8,949 nucleotides of DNA from assembly GCA_951800155.1 (NCBI GenBank), contig CATOJL010000056.1, forward strand, positions 1-8,949. The letters are read 5' to 3'. The notes beneath the pieces are model-generated. The model had not been told where the DNA came from. It searched no databases and saw only the letters and a list, made by a program, of their open reading frames with translations. Numbering within the stretch: the first letter of the stretch is position 1; each line of letters opens with the position of its first letter. This DNA comes from an uncultured Bacilli bacterium. GTDB lineage: Bacteria > Bacillota_I > Bacilli_A > RF39 > UBA660. Both the position numbers and the translations under genes were made by a program. Below are positions 1 through 6,614 of the stretch, in pieces.

Positions 1-116
1 AAACTAAAATAAAAAAATGGAATACTTAAAAGAAAAATTAGTGGGAAGATTTTCTTTATAGATTAAAATTTAAATTTATAAATTTTGTTATAGAAATGAG
101 ATAGGAGTGTATTCAT
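1..116. other. AT-rich 5' flank without a supported gene
   Basis: All three forward frames are closed within the first few dozen bases, so no upstream gene runs into the window on this strand. A 14-codon reading frame from the ATG at 17 lacks a ribosome binding site and is not called. An AT-only inverted repeat (65-72 with 79-86) and a TATAGA with an upstream TG (86-94) lie before the first gene. The latter could be an extended -10 box, but no -35 matches at normal spacing, so the promoter of the first gene stays unassigned. Confidence 0.5.
103..107 (+). promoter_or_regulatory. Ribosome binding site deciding a TTG start
   Basis: AGGAG lies 9 bases before a TTG at 117. That TTG is in the same frame as the large downstream reading frame, and an in-frame TAG at 102-104 rules out a start much further upstream. 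The site shows that the original gene began here, not at the ATG at 285. Confidence 0.65.
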
Positions 117-269
117 TTGATTAAAAATAAACCAGTTATAGGAATTATACCAACATATAATCTAAAAAATGAAGAAAATGATCCTTATGTGGATCAAGCA
201 AAATTCGTAACGATGTATGCAAAAAAAGTGAAAGAGAGTGGCGTAATTCCGATAGGTCTTTTAGAGTAA
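117..269 (+). pseudogene. Detached N-terminal fragment of the C26-VanY fusion gene
   Basis: This 50-codon piece starts at TTG 117 and ends at TAA 267-269. It encodes KPVIGIIPTYN near its start, which matches the first beta strand of the class-I glutamine amidotransferase fold in gamma-glutamyl hydrolases. The later ESGVIPIGL matches the segment usually read as aGGiPvlIP. The frame continues without any shift into the downstream gene at 285, and reading through the TAA restores a continuous 435-residue protein. The simplest reading is one substitution in a sense codon (CAA, AAA or GAA) that made a stop, or a base-calling error. There is no signal peptide, so the product would be cytoplasmic. 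Whether the fragment is stable or complements the rest is unknown. Confidence 0.7.
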
Positions 270-274
270 AACTT

Positions 275-281
275 AGAGGAG
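275..281 (+). promoter_or_regulatory. Possible internal ribosome binding site for restart at 285
   Basis: AGAGGAG lies 3 bases before the ATG at 285 and just after the in-frame stop at 267-269. The spacing is shorter than ideal. It could allow reinitiation after the short upstream frame, but the bases are also ordinary coding sequence of the full-length gene, so the match may be chance. Confidence 0.35.
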
Positions 282-284
282 TAT

Positions 285-1424
285 ATGGATATTTGTGATG
301 GATATCTATGGCCCGGTGGCGTTCAAATTTTAAGAAGTTTTTATCCTATTATAGAAGATTGTATAAAAAACAAAAAACCTCTTTTAGGAATTTGTTTAGG
401 AATGCAAGCAATTACTACTTATTTTAATATACTAGAGGATGCTAAAAATAGTTTGAAATTAGATTTAGAAACAATATATAAAGAAAATAAGGAAAAAAAT
501 CCATATCTAGTAAAAGTAGAAAATGAGGATATGCACTTAAATATTGTTACAAAAGAAAAGGAATCAATTGAAAATGCAAGTCATGATATTTTCCTAAAAA
601 AGGATAGTTTGCTTTATCATATATTTGACTGTAACTGTTTATCCATTCCAAGTATGCATAGTTTTACTGTAGCACGTATTCCAAAAGATTTGCAAATTAT
701 AGGAAATGCATCCGATGGAACAATTGAAGCAGTCGAATATACAAAAAATAATTCTTTTCTTTTAGGAATACAAGGACATGTAGAACTTTTAGAGGATAGT
801 AAAATTTTTGATTGGTTAGTGAGATATTGTCATATGAAATATCAAGTACTTGTCAATAAAAAGTATGCTTTACAGGAAGACAATCCTTTTCAAATAGTTT
901 CTTATCAATCTTTATATCCAAATTGTATACAGGATGGAAATATAGAAATAGGTGTTCTTTCTTCCTGGATTGCGTTTAGAGATTATGAAAGAGATCATGG
1001 GTATTTTATTGATATAGAAAGCGCCTTTCGAACAACAGAATTACAACAACAAATTTATGAGGACTATAAGAAAAAGTATGGATTGGAATATGTAGAAGCC
1101 TATGTAGCGAAACCAAGACACTCAGAACATGAAACGGGACTTGCTATTGATATTGCCATGCGAACAGAGAGCGGGAAATGGGTTACGAATTTTGATGAAG
1201 CATTTTTAGAGTGTCATCAATTTTTAAAGGAGAATTGTGCTCAATTTGGCTTTATTTTAAGATATCCAGAAAACAAAGAAGAGATTACAGGTTACCACTA
1301 TGAACCATGGCATTTTCGATATATAGGAAATGAGGTAGTCTGTAAATATATTATGGAAAATGAATTATGTTTAGAGGAATATTTTGAAAAAGAAAAACTT
1401 TTAATGAAGAAAGCAAAGTTTTAA
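285..1424 (+). CDS. Peptidase C26 (gamma-glutamyl hydrolase-like) / VanY D,D-carboxypeptidase fusion, 5' end cut off by a stop codon
   Basis: The 379-codon remainder has two enzyme domains. Residues 1-180 are a class-I glutamine-amidotransferase-like domain of the gamma-glutamyl hydrolase family (peptidase C26). It has DGYLWPGG, the nucleophile elbow GICLGMQ with Cys37, SMHSF, and GIQGHVE with His165 and Glu167, completing a Cys-His-Glu triad. Residues about 215-360 are a VanY-type metallo-D,D-carboxypeptidase domain: SAFRTTELQQ, SEHETGLAID (zinc ligands His282 and Asp289) and EPWHFRY (Glu340, His343). No signal peptide or membrane segment is seen even in the extended version, whereas VanY proteins are usually exported or membrane anchored. 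I infer a cytoplasmic enzyme trimming peptidoglycan peptides, one domain at a gamma-D-glutamyl bond and the other at terminal D-alanine. The first beta strand of the C26 fold lies upstream of the stop at 267-269, so as written that domain is probably damaged while the VanY domain is whole. Substrate is unproven. Confidence 0.75.
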   Translation: MDICDGYLWPGGVQILRSFYPIIEDCIKNKKPLLGICLGMQAITTYFNILEDAKNSLKLDLETIYKENKEKNPYLVKVENEDMHLNIVTKEKESIENASHDIFLKKDSLLYHIFDCNCLSIPSMHSFTVARIPKDLQIIGNASDGTIEAVEYTKNNSFLLGIQGHVELLEDSKIFDWLVRYCHMKYQVLVNKKYALQEDNPFQIVSYQSLYPNCIQDGNIEIGVLSSWIAFRDYERDHGYFIDIESAFRTTELQQQIYEDYKKKYGLEYVEAYVAKPRHSEHETGLAIDIAMRTESGKWVTNFDEAFLECHQFLKENCAQFGFILRYPENKEEITGYHYEPWHFRYIGNEVVCKYIMENELCLEEYFEKEKLLMKKAKF

Positions 1425-1504
1425 TAGAAAAAGAAAAATTTCTCTATTATTTAGGAATTTTTTATTAAAATAATAGGAAGAAATGTGTACTTTGTAATAG
1501 GATT

Positions 1505-1538
1505 AAAAACAAGGCAATTTAGTGACTACCTTGTTTTT
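1505..1538 (+). terminator. Intrinsic terminator after the C26-VanY gene
   Basis: AAAAACAAGG (1505-1514) pairs perfectly with CCTTGTTTTT (1529-1538), with a 14-base loop; the five terminal T bases form the tract. It lies 80 bases after the stop of the preceding gene and before uvrB, so it probably separates the two transcription units. The A-rich left arm would also give a T run on the opposite strand. Confidence 0.65.
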
Positions 1539-1559
1539 ATGCTCAAAAAATGATAAAAT
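1531..1559 (+). promoter_or_regulatory. Candidate sigma-A promoter for the uvrB operon
   Basis: TTGTTT (1531-1536), a 17-base spacer and TAAAAT (1554-1559) preceded by TGA form an extended -10 promoter. The -35 matches only 3 of 6 positions and overlaps the right arm of the terminator hairpin. Use of this promoter would give uvrB a leader of nearly 190 bases. No better candidate was found closer to the gene. Confidence 0.3.
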
Positions 1560-1753
1560 TATACCATAGTTTTATTATCTAAAAACTCTTGTTACTCTTT
1601 CGTATTATTTAGTCTAAAAAAGAAAATCTGTGCCTTTCATTTTTTCCCAAGAAAAGAGATATTATATGAATGATTCCATTTAGTCCTTTTTGGAAAAAAT
1701 AGAGGTAATTTTTTGGTTAGTATTAAAAAATAATAAGGATAGGAGGTTACTAA

Positions 1754-3700
1754 ATGTTTAAGTTAGTATCTAAGTATGAGCCAAATGGGGATCAACCAGA
1801 GGCAATTCAAAAGTTGGTCAAAAATTTAAATCAAGGAGAAAAATACCAAGTATTACTTGGGGCAACGGGAACGGGGAAAACATTTACGATTGCCAATGTG
1901 ATTGAGCAAGTAAACAAACCTACACTCGTTCTTGCCCACAATAAGACACTTGCTGGACAACTTTATGCTGAACTAAAAGAGTTTTTCCCAGAGAATCGTG
2001 TAGAATACTTTGTATCTTATTATGACTACTATCAACCAGAAGCCTATGTGGCGAAAACAGATACCTATATTGAAAAAGATGCCTCTATTAATGATGAAAT
2101 AGATGAACTGCGTCATGCAGCCACTGCTTCCCTTTTAACAAGAGAAGATACGATTGTTGTTGCTTCTGTATCTTGTATTTATGGAATTGGAGATGTAGAA
2201 GATTATAAAAGTAAAATGTTAATTTTAAATGTTGGGGATATGATTTCAAGAGAAGATGTGATGGTAAGACTTGTAGATATGCTATATGAGAGAAATAACC
2301 TAGATTTAAAGAGAGGAACATTTCGTGCTAGAGGAGATATATTAGAAATTATGCCAGTAAATCAGCATGGAAAGGCATATCGCATTGATTTTTTTGGTGA
2401 TGAGATTGATAAAATTGTAGAATTTGATACATTAACAGGCGTAGTAACAGCAAATAAAAATAGTGTTAGTATGTATCCAGCTAGTCACTTTGTCACTACA
2501 GATGAAAAGTTAAAGAAAGCTGTTTCCAATATTAAGATAGAATTGGAAGAAAGACTTGCCTATTTTAAAGAAAATGATAAACTGTTAGAACATCAACGTC
2601 TTATGGAAAGAACGAACTATGATATGGAAATGCTTTTAGAAACAGGATCTTGTCGTGGTGTTGAAAATTATTCTAGGCATATGTCTTTAAAGGAAGCAGG
2701 AGAAACACCAACAACGTTGATTGACTTTTTTGCTAAAGATTTTCTTATGATTATTGATGAATCGCATGTAACGATTCCTCAGGTTAGAGGAATGTATAAT
2801 GGAGATCAAGCTCGTAAACAAGTTTTGGTTGATTATGGATTTCGCCTTCCTAGTGCGAAAGACAATAGGCCTCTTCGTTTTGAAGAATTTGAAAATAAAA
2901 TAAATCAAGTTATATGTGTTTCTGCAACACCGGGAGATTATGAATTGGAAAAATCAAAACAAGTTGTAGAACAGATCATAAGACCAACTGGACTTTTAGA
3001 TCCAACTATTGATGTAAGACCAACAAAGGGACAGATTGATGATTTAGTTCATGAAATACATATTCGTATTGAAAAAAACGAGAGGGTTTTGATTACTACA
3101 TTGACCATTCGTATGGCCGAAGAACTTACTACTTATTTAAAGAAAATTGATATAAAAGTGGCTTATTTACATAGTGAGGTAAAAACATTAGAACGACTTA
3201 GAATCATTCGAGATTTAAGACTTGGTAAATATGATGTAGTTGTTGGAATAAACTTATTAAGAGAGGGTATTGATATTCCAGAAGTAAGTTTAATAGCTAT
3301 TATGGATGCAGATAAACAAGGATTTTTACGAAGTGAGCGAAGTTTGATTCAAACAATAGGAAGAGCTGCTAGAAATGCAAATGGTCATGTAATCATGTAT
3401 GCTGATGTTATTAGTGAATCAATGGAAAAAGCAATGAAGGAAACAGAAAGAAGACGAACGATTCAAATGGCATATAATGAAAAAAATCATATTACGCCAA
3501 AAACGATTATAAAAGAAATTCGTGAAGTGATTAGTAATAATAAAGAAGTGGAAGAAGAAAAACAATTAAAGATGACAAAACAAGAAAAAATAGATATGAT
3601 AAATAAAATAGAAGAGGAAATGAAACAGGCAGCTAAAGACTTAGATTTTGAACGTGCGATGGAATTAAGAGATATTTTATTTGAAATGAAGGGTGAGTAA
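1754..3700 (+). CDS. uvrB: UvrABC system protein B (excinuclease subunit)
   Basis: UvrB is the damage-verifying, helicase-like subunit of nucleotide excision repair: UvrA loads it at lesions and it recruits UvrC for incision. The 648-residue product is near the usual length of about 660. It shows Walker A GATGTGKT (36-43), motif Ia LAHNKTLAGQ (60-69), the tyrosine-rich beta-hairpin region SYYDYYQPEAY (88-98), Walker B DESH (335-338), SATPGDYE (390-397), LLREGIDIPE (501-510), the motif VI region with QTIGRAARN (533-541), and a C-terminal UVR coiled-coil domain (about 612-646) that contacts UvrC. AGGAGGT at 1741-1747, 6 bases before the ATG, fixes the start. It is the first gene of an operon with the YvlD-like gene, lgt and trxB. 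uvrA, commonly next to uvrB in Firmicutes, is not in this window. Confidence 0.98.
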   Translation: MFKLVSKYEPNGDQPEAIQKLVKNLNQGEKYQVLLGATGTGKTFTIANVIEQVNKPTLVLAHNKTLAGQLYAELKEFFPENRVEYFVSYYDYYQPEAYVAKTDTYIEKDASINDEIDELRHAATASLLTREDTIVVASVSCIYGIGDVEDYKSKMLILNVGDMISREDVMVRLVDMLYERNNLDLKRGTFRARGDILEIMPVNQHGKAYRIDFFGDEIDKIVEFDTLTGVVTANKNSVSMYPASHFVTTDEKLKKAVSNIKIELEERLAYFKENDKLLEHQRLMERTNYDMEMLLETGSCRGVENYSRHMSLKEAGETPTTLIDFFAKDFLMIIDESHVTIPQVRGMYNGDQARKQVLVDYGFRLPSAKDNRPLRFEEFENKINQVICVSATPGDYELEKSKQVVEQIIRPTGLLDPTIDVRPTKGQIDDLVHEIHIRIEKNERVLITTLTIRMAEELTTYLKKIDIKVAYLHSEVKTLERLRIIRDLRLGKYDVVVGINLLREGIDIPEVSLIAIMDADKQGFLRSERSLIQTIGRAARNANGHVIMYADVISESMEKAMKETERRRTIQMAYNEKNHITPKTIIKEIREVISNNKEVEEEKQLKMTKQEKIDMINKIEEEMKQAAKDLDFERAMELRDILFEMKGE

Positions 3701-3701
3701 A

Positions 3702-4118
3702 ATGAAAAAAACGTATGAAAAGGTATTTGACAGTTTGATTTACATTATCTGTTATTCACTCATTTTGATCTTGTTATCTTATATTTTTAAACACACCATT
3801 CAGTTGGATACAAGTATGTTTGGTTTATGGGCATTACTTATTTCAACTACTATTTATATTTTAAATAAAACAATAAAGCCAATTCTATTTTCTTTAACAC
3901 TTCCAATTACAGCGATGACTTTAGGGATATTTTATCCATTTATTAATGTAGTCATTTTAAATATTGTAGATATTTTATATGGAACACACTTTAATATCAA
4001 TGGAATCTTTATGAGTTTTATAGTGGCCTCTTTAATATCTATTTTGAATGTTTTGACCGATCAAATCATTATCCAGCCACTATTAAGGGGGGATAAACAT
4101 GAATCCAATCTTGTTTAG
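3702..4118 (+). CDS. Small YvlD-like integral membrane protein (phage holin family 4 superfamily)
   Basis: This 138-residue, very hydrophobic protein has about four membrane segments, near residues 11-29, 41-56, 63-91 and 100-120. The core around NKTIKPILFSLTLPITAMTL (55-74) followed by GIFYPFINV fits the PF04020 pattern (alikPilklltlPlt, then TlGlf and an Asn-rich helix), the family that includes Bacillus YvlD. Despite the holin name these chromosomal proteins are not shown to be lytic and their function is unknown. I chose the ATG at 3702, one base after the uvrB stop. AAGGGTGAG (3689-3697) serves as its binding site; a GTG at 3693 would add three residues but lies inside that site. The last 20 bases overlap lgt. 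In Bacillus, yvlD is next to hprK and lgt, so the lgt linkage is conserved here without hprK. Confidence 0.85.
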   Translation: MKKTYEKVFDSLIYIICYSLILILLSYIFKHTIQLDTSMFGLWALLISTTIYILNKTIKPILFSLTLPITAMTLGIFYPFINVVILNIVDILYGTHFNINGIFMSFIVASLISILNVLTDQIIIQPLLRGDKHESNLV

Positions 4119-4878
4119 TATAGGACCATTTCATATTTACTGGTACTCTTTTATTTTACTTATTGCTTTTACTTTAGGATTTTTTCTATTACTTAGGCAA
4201 GCAGAGAAAGAAGGAATTAGTAAAAGTATAATTTATGATTATGCTTGTTATTTGATTCCAAGTGCTTTAATAGGAGCAAGGCTATATTATGTAGTTTTTG
4301 AACTAAACCATTATTTACAAGATCCTCTTGCAATACTACGTGTATGGGAGGGAGGACTTGCGATTCATGGTGGCATTTTAGCGGGAGCTATATTTACTTA
4401 TTTTTATACAAAAAAACAGAAAATATCTTTTTTAAAATTGACAGATATATTAGTCATTTCTTTAATTATAGGACAGATTTTAGGAAGATGGGGCAATTTT
4501 TTCAATGGAGAGGCTTATGGTCCTGAAACAACTTATGCTTTTTTGCACTCCCTACATTTACCAGAATTTATTATTAAAGGAATGCTTATTGAAGGAGTAT
4601 ACTATCAACCAACATTTTTATATGAATCTCTATGGAATTTGTTGGGACTCATTCTTTTACTTTTTGTGAAGAAGAAGAGTTCCGTAAAAGGTACTACAAG
4701 TGCATTTTATGTCATACATTATGGTATTGGAAGATTTTTTATTGAATCTCTTAGACAAGATAGTTTAATGTTTGGCCCCATTCGTGTAGCGCAACTTGTT
4801 TCTATTTTAATGCTTGTCATGGGAATTATTTTATTATTCTATACCAGAAAGGAACATAAAAATGAATCAAAAATATGA
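4099..4878 (+). CDS. lgt: Phosphatidylglycerol--prolipoprotein diacylglyceryl transferase
   Basis: Lgt transfers the diacylglyceryl group of phosphatidylglycerol to the lipobox cysteine of prolipoproteins, the first step of lipoprotein maturation at the inner membrane. The 259-residue length and multi-pass hydrophobic profile fit the family. Visible landmarks are FHIYWYSFILL (11-21), GARLYYVVFE (59-68), the catalytic-region HGG (90-92), the Lgt signature GRWGNFFNGEAYG (129-141), QPTFLYESLWN (170-180) and GRFFIESLRQDS (211-222). The signature usually reads GRiGNFiNGE, so Trp131 is a mild variation. AAGGGGGGAT at 4085-4094 precedes the ATG by about 5 bases. The gene overlaps the YvlD-like gene by 20 bases and trxB by 17 bases, implying translational coupling within one operon. 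An HPr kinase gene (hprK), often just upstream in Bacilli, is missing here. Confidence 0.97.
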   Translation: MNPILFSIGPFHIYWYSFILLIAFTLGFFLLLRQAEKEGISKSIIYDYACYLIPSALIGARLYYVVFELNHYLQDPLAILRVWEGGLAIHGGILAGAIFTYFYTKKQKISFLKLTDILVISLIIGQILGRWGNFFNGEAYGPETTYAFLHSLHLPEFIIKGMLIEGVYYQPTFLYESLWNLLGLILLLFVKKKSSVKGTTSAFYVIHYGIGRFFIESLRQDSLMFGPIRVAQLVSILMLVMGIILLFYTRKEHKNESKI

Positions 4879-5764
4879 TGTTGTTGTGATTGGAGCTGGA
4901 ATTGCTGGAATTACAACAGCTATTTATCTAAAACGTTATGGATATGATGTTTTAGTGATTGAAAAAAATTATCCGGGTGGGCAATTAAATAAAATAGGCG
5001 TAATTGAAAATTATCCTGGATTTGAAGAAATAAAAGGACCTGATTTTTCTTTTCATTTATATGAACAAGCAAAGAAATTAGAAATTCCTTTTTTATTTAG
5101 TACAGTAGAGAAAATAGAAACAAAAGAGATAAAAGTAATAGAAACAAGTAGTGATATCATTTATGCAGAGAAGATAGTTTTAGCTACAGGAAGAAATCCT
5201 AGAAAATTAGGAATTGAATTGGAAGAAGAATTACTTGGAAGAGGAATTAGTTATTGTGCGACTTGTGATGGTCCCTTTTTTAAAGACAAAACTGTGTGTG
5301 TTGTCGGTGGAGGAAATAGTGCCATTGGCGAAGCTCTTTTCTTAGCTCGTCTTGCAAAAGAAGTACATCTCTTTCATCGAAAAAGTTTCTTACGTGCAAG
5401 CAAACATTTAGTAGAGAAAATAGAAAAATTGCCGAATGTTCATCTTCATTATGAGAGTATTATTACATCTTTAAAGCAAGAGAATGGAGCATTAAGTGCC
5501 ATTACATTTATGCAGAAGAATGAACAAAAAACAATAGAAACGGCGGGTCTTTTTATCTATATTGGTATGGATCCTGTATATATCAAGATTGATGATCCTT
5601 CGATTTATACGGAAGATGGTTTTGTTTTAGTCAATGAGAATATGGAAACAAAAATAAAAGGAGTTTATGCCTGTGGTGATGCGATTAAAAAAGAAGTATA
5701 TCAATTAACAACTGCTGTAGGAGAAGCGACAACTTGCTCCTTCTCGATTCATCAAGCAAGATAA
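4862..5764 (+). CDS. trxB: Thioredoxin-disulfide reductase
   Basis: This FAD flavoprotein passes electrons from NADPH to thioredoxin in the cytoplasm. The 300-residue length suits the low-molecular-weight bacterial type. Domains in order: FAD-binding GAGIAG (11-16), PGGQL (38-42), ATGRNPRKLG (108-117), redox-active CATC (132-135), NADPH-binding GGGNSA (149-154), HRKSFLRA (172-179, the HRRxxxRA-type phosphate clamp), and the second FAD segment YACGDAIKKEVYQLTTAVGE (269-288), slightly divergent after AVG. The ATG at 4862 was chosen because AAAGGAA (4848-4854) sits 7 bases upstream. Earlier in-frame starts inside lgt would add 16 residues with no family match. It is the last gene of the uvrB operon, overlaps lgt by 17 bases, and is closed by a strong hairpin. 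Linkage of lgt and trxB is familiar in Firmicutes. Confidence 0.95.
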   Translation: MNQKYDVVVIGAGIAGITTAIYLKRYGYDVLVIEKNYPGGQLNKIGVIENYPGFEEIKGPDFSFHLYEQAKKLEIPFLFSTVEKIETKEIKVIETSSDIIYAEKIVLATGRNPRKLGIELEEELLGRGISYCATCDGPFFKDKTVCVVGGGNSAIGEALFLARLAKEVHLFHRKSFLRASKHLVEKIEKLPNVHLHYESIITSLKQENGALSAITFMQKNEQKTIETAGLFIYIGMDPVYIKIDDPSIYTEDGFVLVNENMETKIKGVYACGDAIKKEVYQLTTAVGEATTCSFSIHQAR

Positions 5765-5797
5765 AAAATGTATAGAGTTTATACATTTTTATTTTTT
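5764..5797. terminator. Bidirectional intrinsic terminator between convergent genes
   Basis: AAAAATGTATA (5764-5774) pairs perfectly with TATACATTTTT (5780-5790), an 11-bp stem with a 5-base loop, followed on the + strand by ATTTTTT. The other strand also ends its stem in a T run. The first stem base is the last base of the trxB stop codon, and the right arm overlaps the stop codon (5789-5791) of the converging alarmone synthetase gene. Confidence 0.85.
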
Positions 5798-6418
5798 ATC
5801 ATAAAGTTTTACAATTTGATTTAATTGGTTCATTTTTTGGTCTAGATGGCGAATATCTAATGAAAAGTCATATAATTGTTCACTAATTTCCTTAGGTAAA
5901 TCTTTAGAAAATTTATATTGAATCTTATGGTCTAAGCTAGCCCAGAAATCCATAGCCATAGTTCGAATTTGAATTTCTGCTTCCACATATTCAATGGTAT
6001 TATTTAAGCATATAGGGACTAAAACAAGAAGATGGTAACTAATATATCCTGATTCTTTAGGATATTTTATATAATCTTTTTCTTCTTTTAATTGAAACTG
6101 GGGAGAGGATTTAATTAAATCTACTATATCATAAATATCAGATAAAAAAGAACAGACTATCCGAATTCCAATCATATCATGAAGATGTTTTACGATATTG
6201 TAATAAGTAAGAGCATATCCTTTTTGTTCTAATTTTTTAAGAGCACTTGCTTCTTCCTTAATTCTAGATTTTATGTGTTCAACTGGATTATATCCATGTA
6301 AAAAGGAAAATTCTTTGATTAAGATATTCAATTGGGTTTCTAGTATATTTAAAGCAAATTCGTATTTAAGCATTAATTCCGGAATTTTTTCCTTTCCTAT
6401 TATACTTGTATAAGTCAT
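5789..6418 (-). CDS. Small alarmone synthetase (GTP pyrophosphokinase, RelQ/RelP type)
   Basis: This enzyme transfers pyrophosphate from ATP to GTP or GDP to make (p)ppGpp, the stringent-response signal, in the cytosol. At 209 residues it has only the RelA/SpoT synthetase domain, with no hydrolase or TGS domains, like Bacillus YjbM (RelQ) and YwaC (RelP). Visible motifs are HIKSRIKEEASALKKL (48-63), HDMIGIRIVCSF (80-91) with the likely magnesium-binding Asp81, the substrate loop DYIKYPKESGYISYH (115-129), and EIQIRTMAMDFWASLDH (148-164) with the likely catalytic Glu148. The usual LEH appears as LDH. GAAGGAAG (6425-6432) lies 6 bases before the ATG. The gene has its own promoter (6497-6525) and a hairpin in its leader, lies downstream of the RNA-repair gene, and converges on trxB. 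Overall similarity favours a housekeeping synthetase; a toxic tRNA-modifying relative is less likely but not excluded. Confidence 0.93.
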   Translation of the reverse strand: MTYTSIIGKEKIPELMLKYEFALNILETQLNILIKEFSFLHGYNPVEHIKSRIKEEASALKKLEQKGYALTYYNIVKHLHDMIGIRIVCSFLSDIYDIVDLIKSSPQFQLKEEKDYIKYPKESGYISYHLLVLVPICLNNTIEYVEAEIQIRTMAMDFWASLDHKIQYKFSKDLPKEISEQLYDFSLDIRHLDQKMNQLNQIVKLYDKK

Positions 6419-6442
6419 AAATCGCTTCCTTCTTTATAGAAT

Positions 6443-6474
6443 AAATAAATCCTTAAAAAACTAAGGATTTATTT
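6443..6474 (-). promoter_or_regulatory. Stem-loop in the alarmone synthetase leader
   Basis: AAATAAATCCTTA (6443-6455) and TAAGGATTTATTT (6462-6474) form a perfect 13-bp stem with a 6-base loop. It lies between the predicted transcription start (about 6490) and the start codon at 6418, with its base 24 bases from the codon. In the gene's direction the stem ends in ATTTATTT but is followed by ATTCTATAAAG, a poor terminator tail. It may be an attenuator, an RNA-stability element, or a weak end signal for the upstream repair gene. Confidence 0.6.
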
Positions 6475-6496
6475 TAATAGAAAAACTGCTTCAATC

Positions 6497-6525
6497 ATTA
6501 TAACATTCTTTTATTGAATTCGCAA
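6497..6525 (-). promoter_or_regulatory. Sigma-A-type promoter of the alarmone synthetase gene
   Basis: Read on the minus strand: TTGCGA (-35, at 6520-6525, 4 of 6 consensus), a 17-base spacer and a perfect TATAAT (-10, at 6497-6502). It lies downstream of the RNA-repair gene's stop, so the synthetase can be transcribed separately, with a start near 6490 and a leader of about 70 bases. Confidence 0.75.
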
Positions 6526-6587
6526 ATTTTACTAAATACATAGTTGGATAAATTCGATCTATTTTGTCAAATGAATGTTAAGAAGAA

Positions 6588-6614
6588 ACTGTTTACAGTA
6601 AAATCTATTTACAG
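6588..6614. repeat. Short direct repeat at the 3' end of the RNA-repair gene
   Basis: CTGTTTACAG (6589-6598) recurs as CTATTTACAG (6605-6614), 9 of 10 bases at a 16-base period; the second copy contains the gene's stop codon. The first copy sits in a small inverted repeat, ACTGT-TT-ACAGT (6588-6599). No strong terminator is seen here, so transcripts of the repair gene may run into the synthetase gene. Confidence 0.4.

Larger units (their letters stand above)
1425..1753. other. 329-base non-coding gap before uvrB
   Basis: No reading frame with a ribosome binding site is seen on either strand. The gap holds an AT-only inverted repeat (1444-1452 with 1468-1476, 9 bp, 15-base loop), a terminator-like hairpin at 1505-1538, a weak promoter candidate at 1531-1559 and an imperfect T-run/A-run inverted repeat around 1640-1700. 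No LexA-type box of the Bacillus form (GAAC, four bases, GTTC) is visible ahead of uvrB, although uvrB is an SOS gene in Bacillus. No T-box or recognisable riboswitch core is seen. Confidence 0.5.

Noticed and set aside
17..61. 14-codon forward frame at the left edge
   Set aside because: No ribosome binding site and no recognisable sequence; such frames are common by chance in AT-rich DNA.
267..269. Reassigned genetic code explaining the in-frame TAA
   Set aside because: uvrB, trxB and this same gene end in TAA, and all other genes read normally under the standard bacterial code.
1640..1700. T-run and A-run inverted repeat as a riboswitch or T-box
   Set aside because: The pairing is imperfect with a long loop, and no T-box or known riboswitch core is present.
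2088..2321. Open reading frame on the minus strand inside uvrB
   Set aside because: It lies wholly antisense to a well-conserved uvrB region, resembles no known protein family and is an out-of-frame shadow.
2687..2908. Second minus-strand open frame inside uvrB
   Set aside because: Antisense to conserved helicase motifs including DESH; no independent evidence of coding.
4344..4526. Forward 60-codon frame inside lgt
   Set aside because: It overlaps the conserved HGG and GRWGNFFNGE coding sequence in another frame and has no family resemblance.
4814..4861. Upstream extension of trxB by 16 residues
   Set aside because: The extension lies inside lgt and has no match to TrxB N-termini; the ATG at 4862 has a well-spaced AAAGGAA.
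6561..6585. TTGACA-like box on the minus strand as an alternative promoter for the alarmone synthetase
   Set aside because: No acceptable -10 lies 16-18 bases downstream; the promoter at 6497-6525 is much better.
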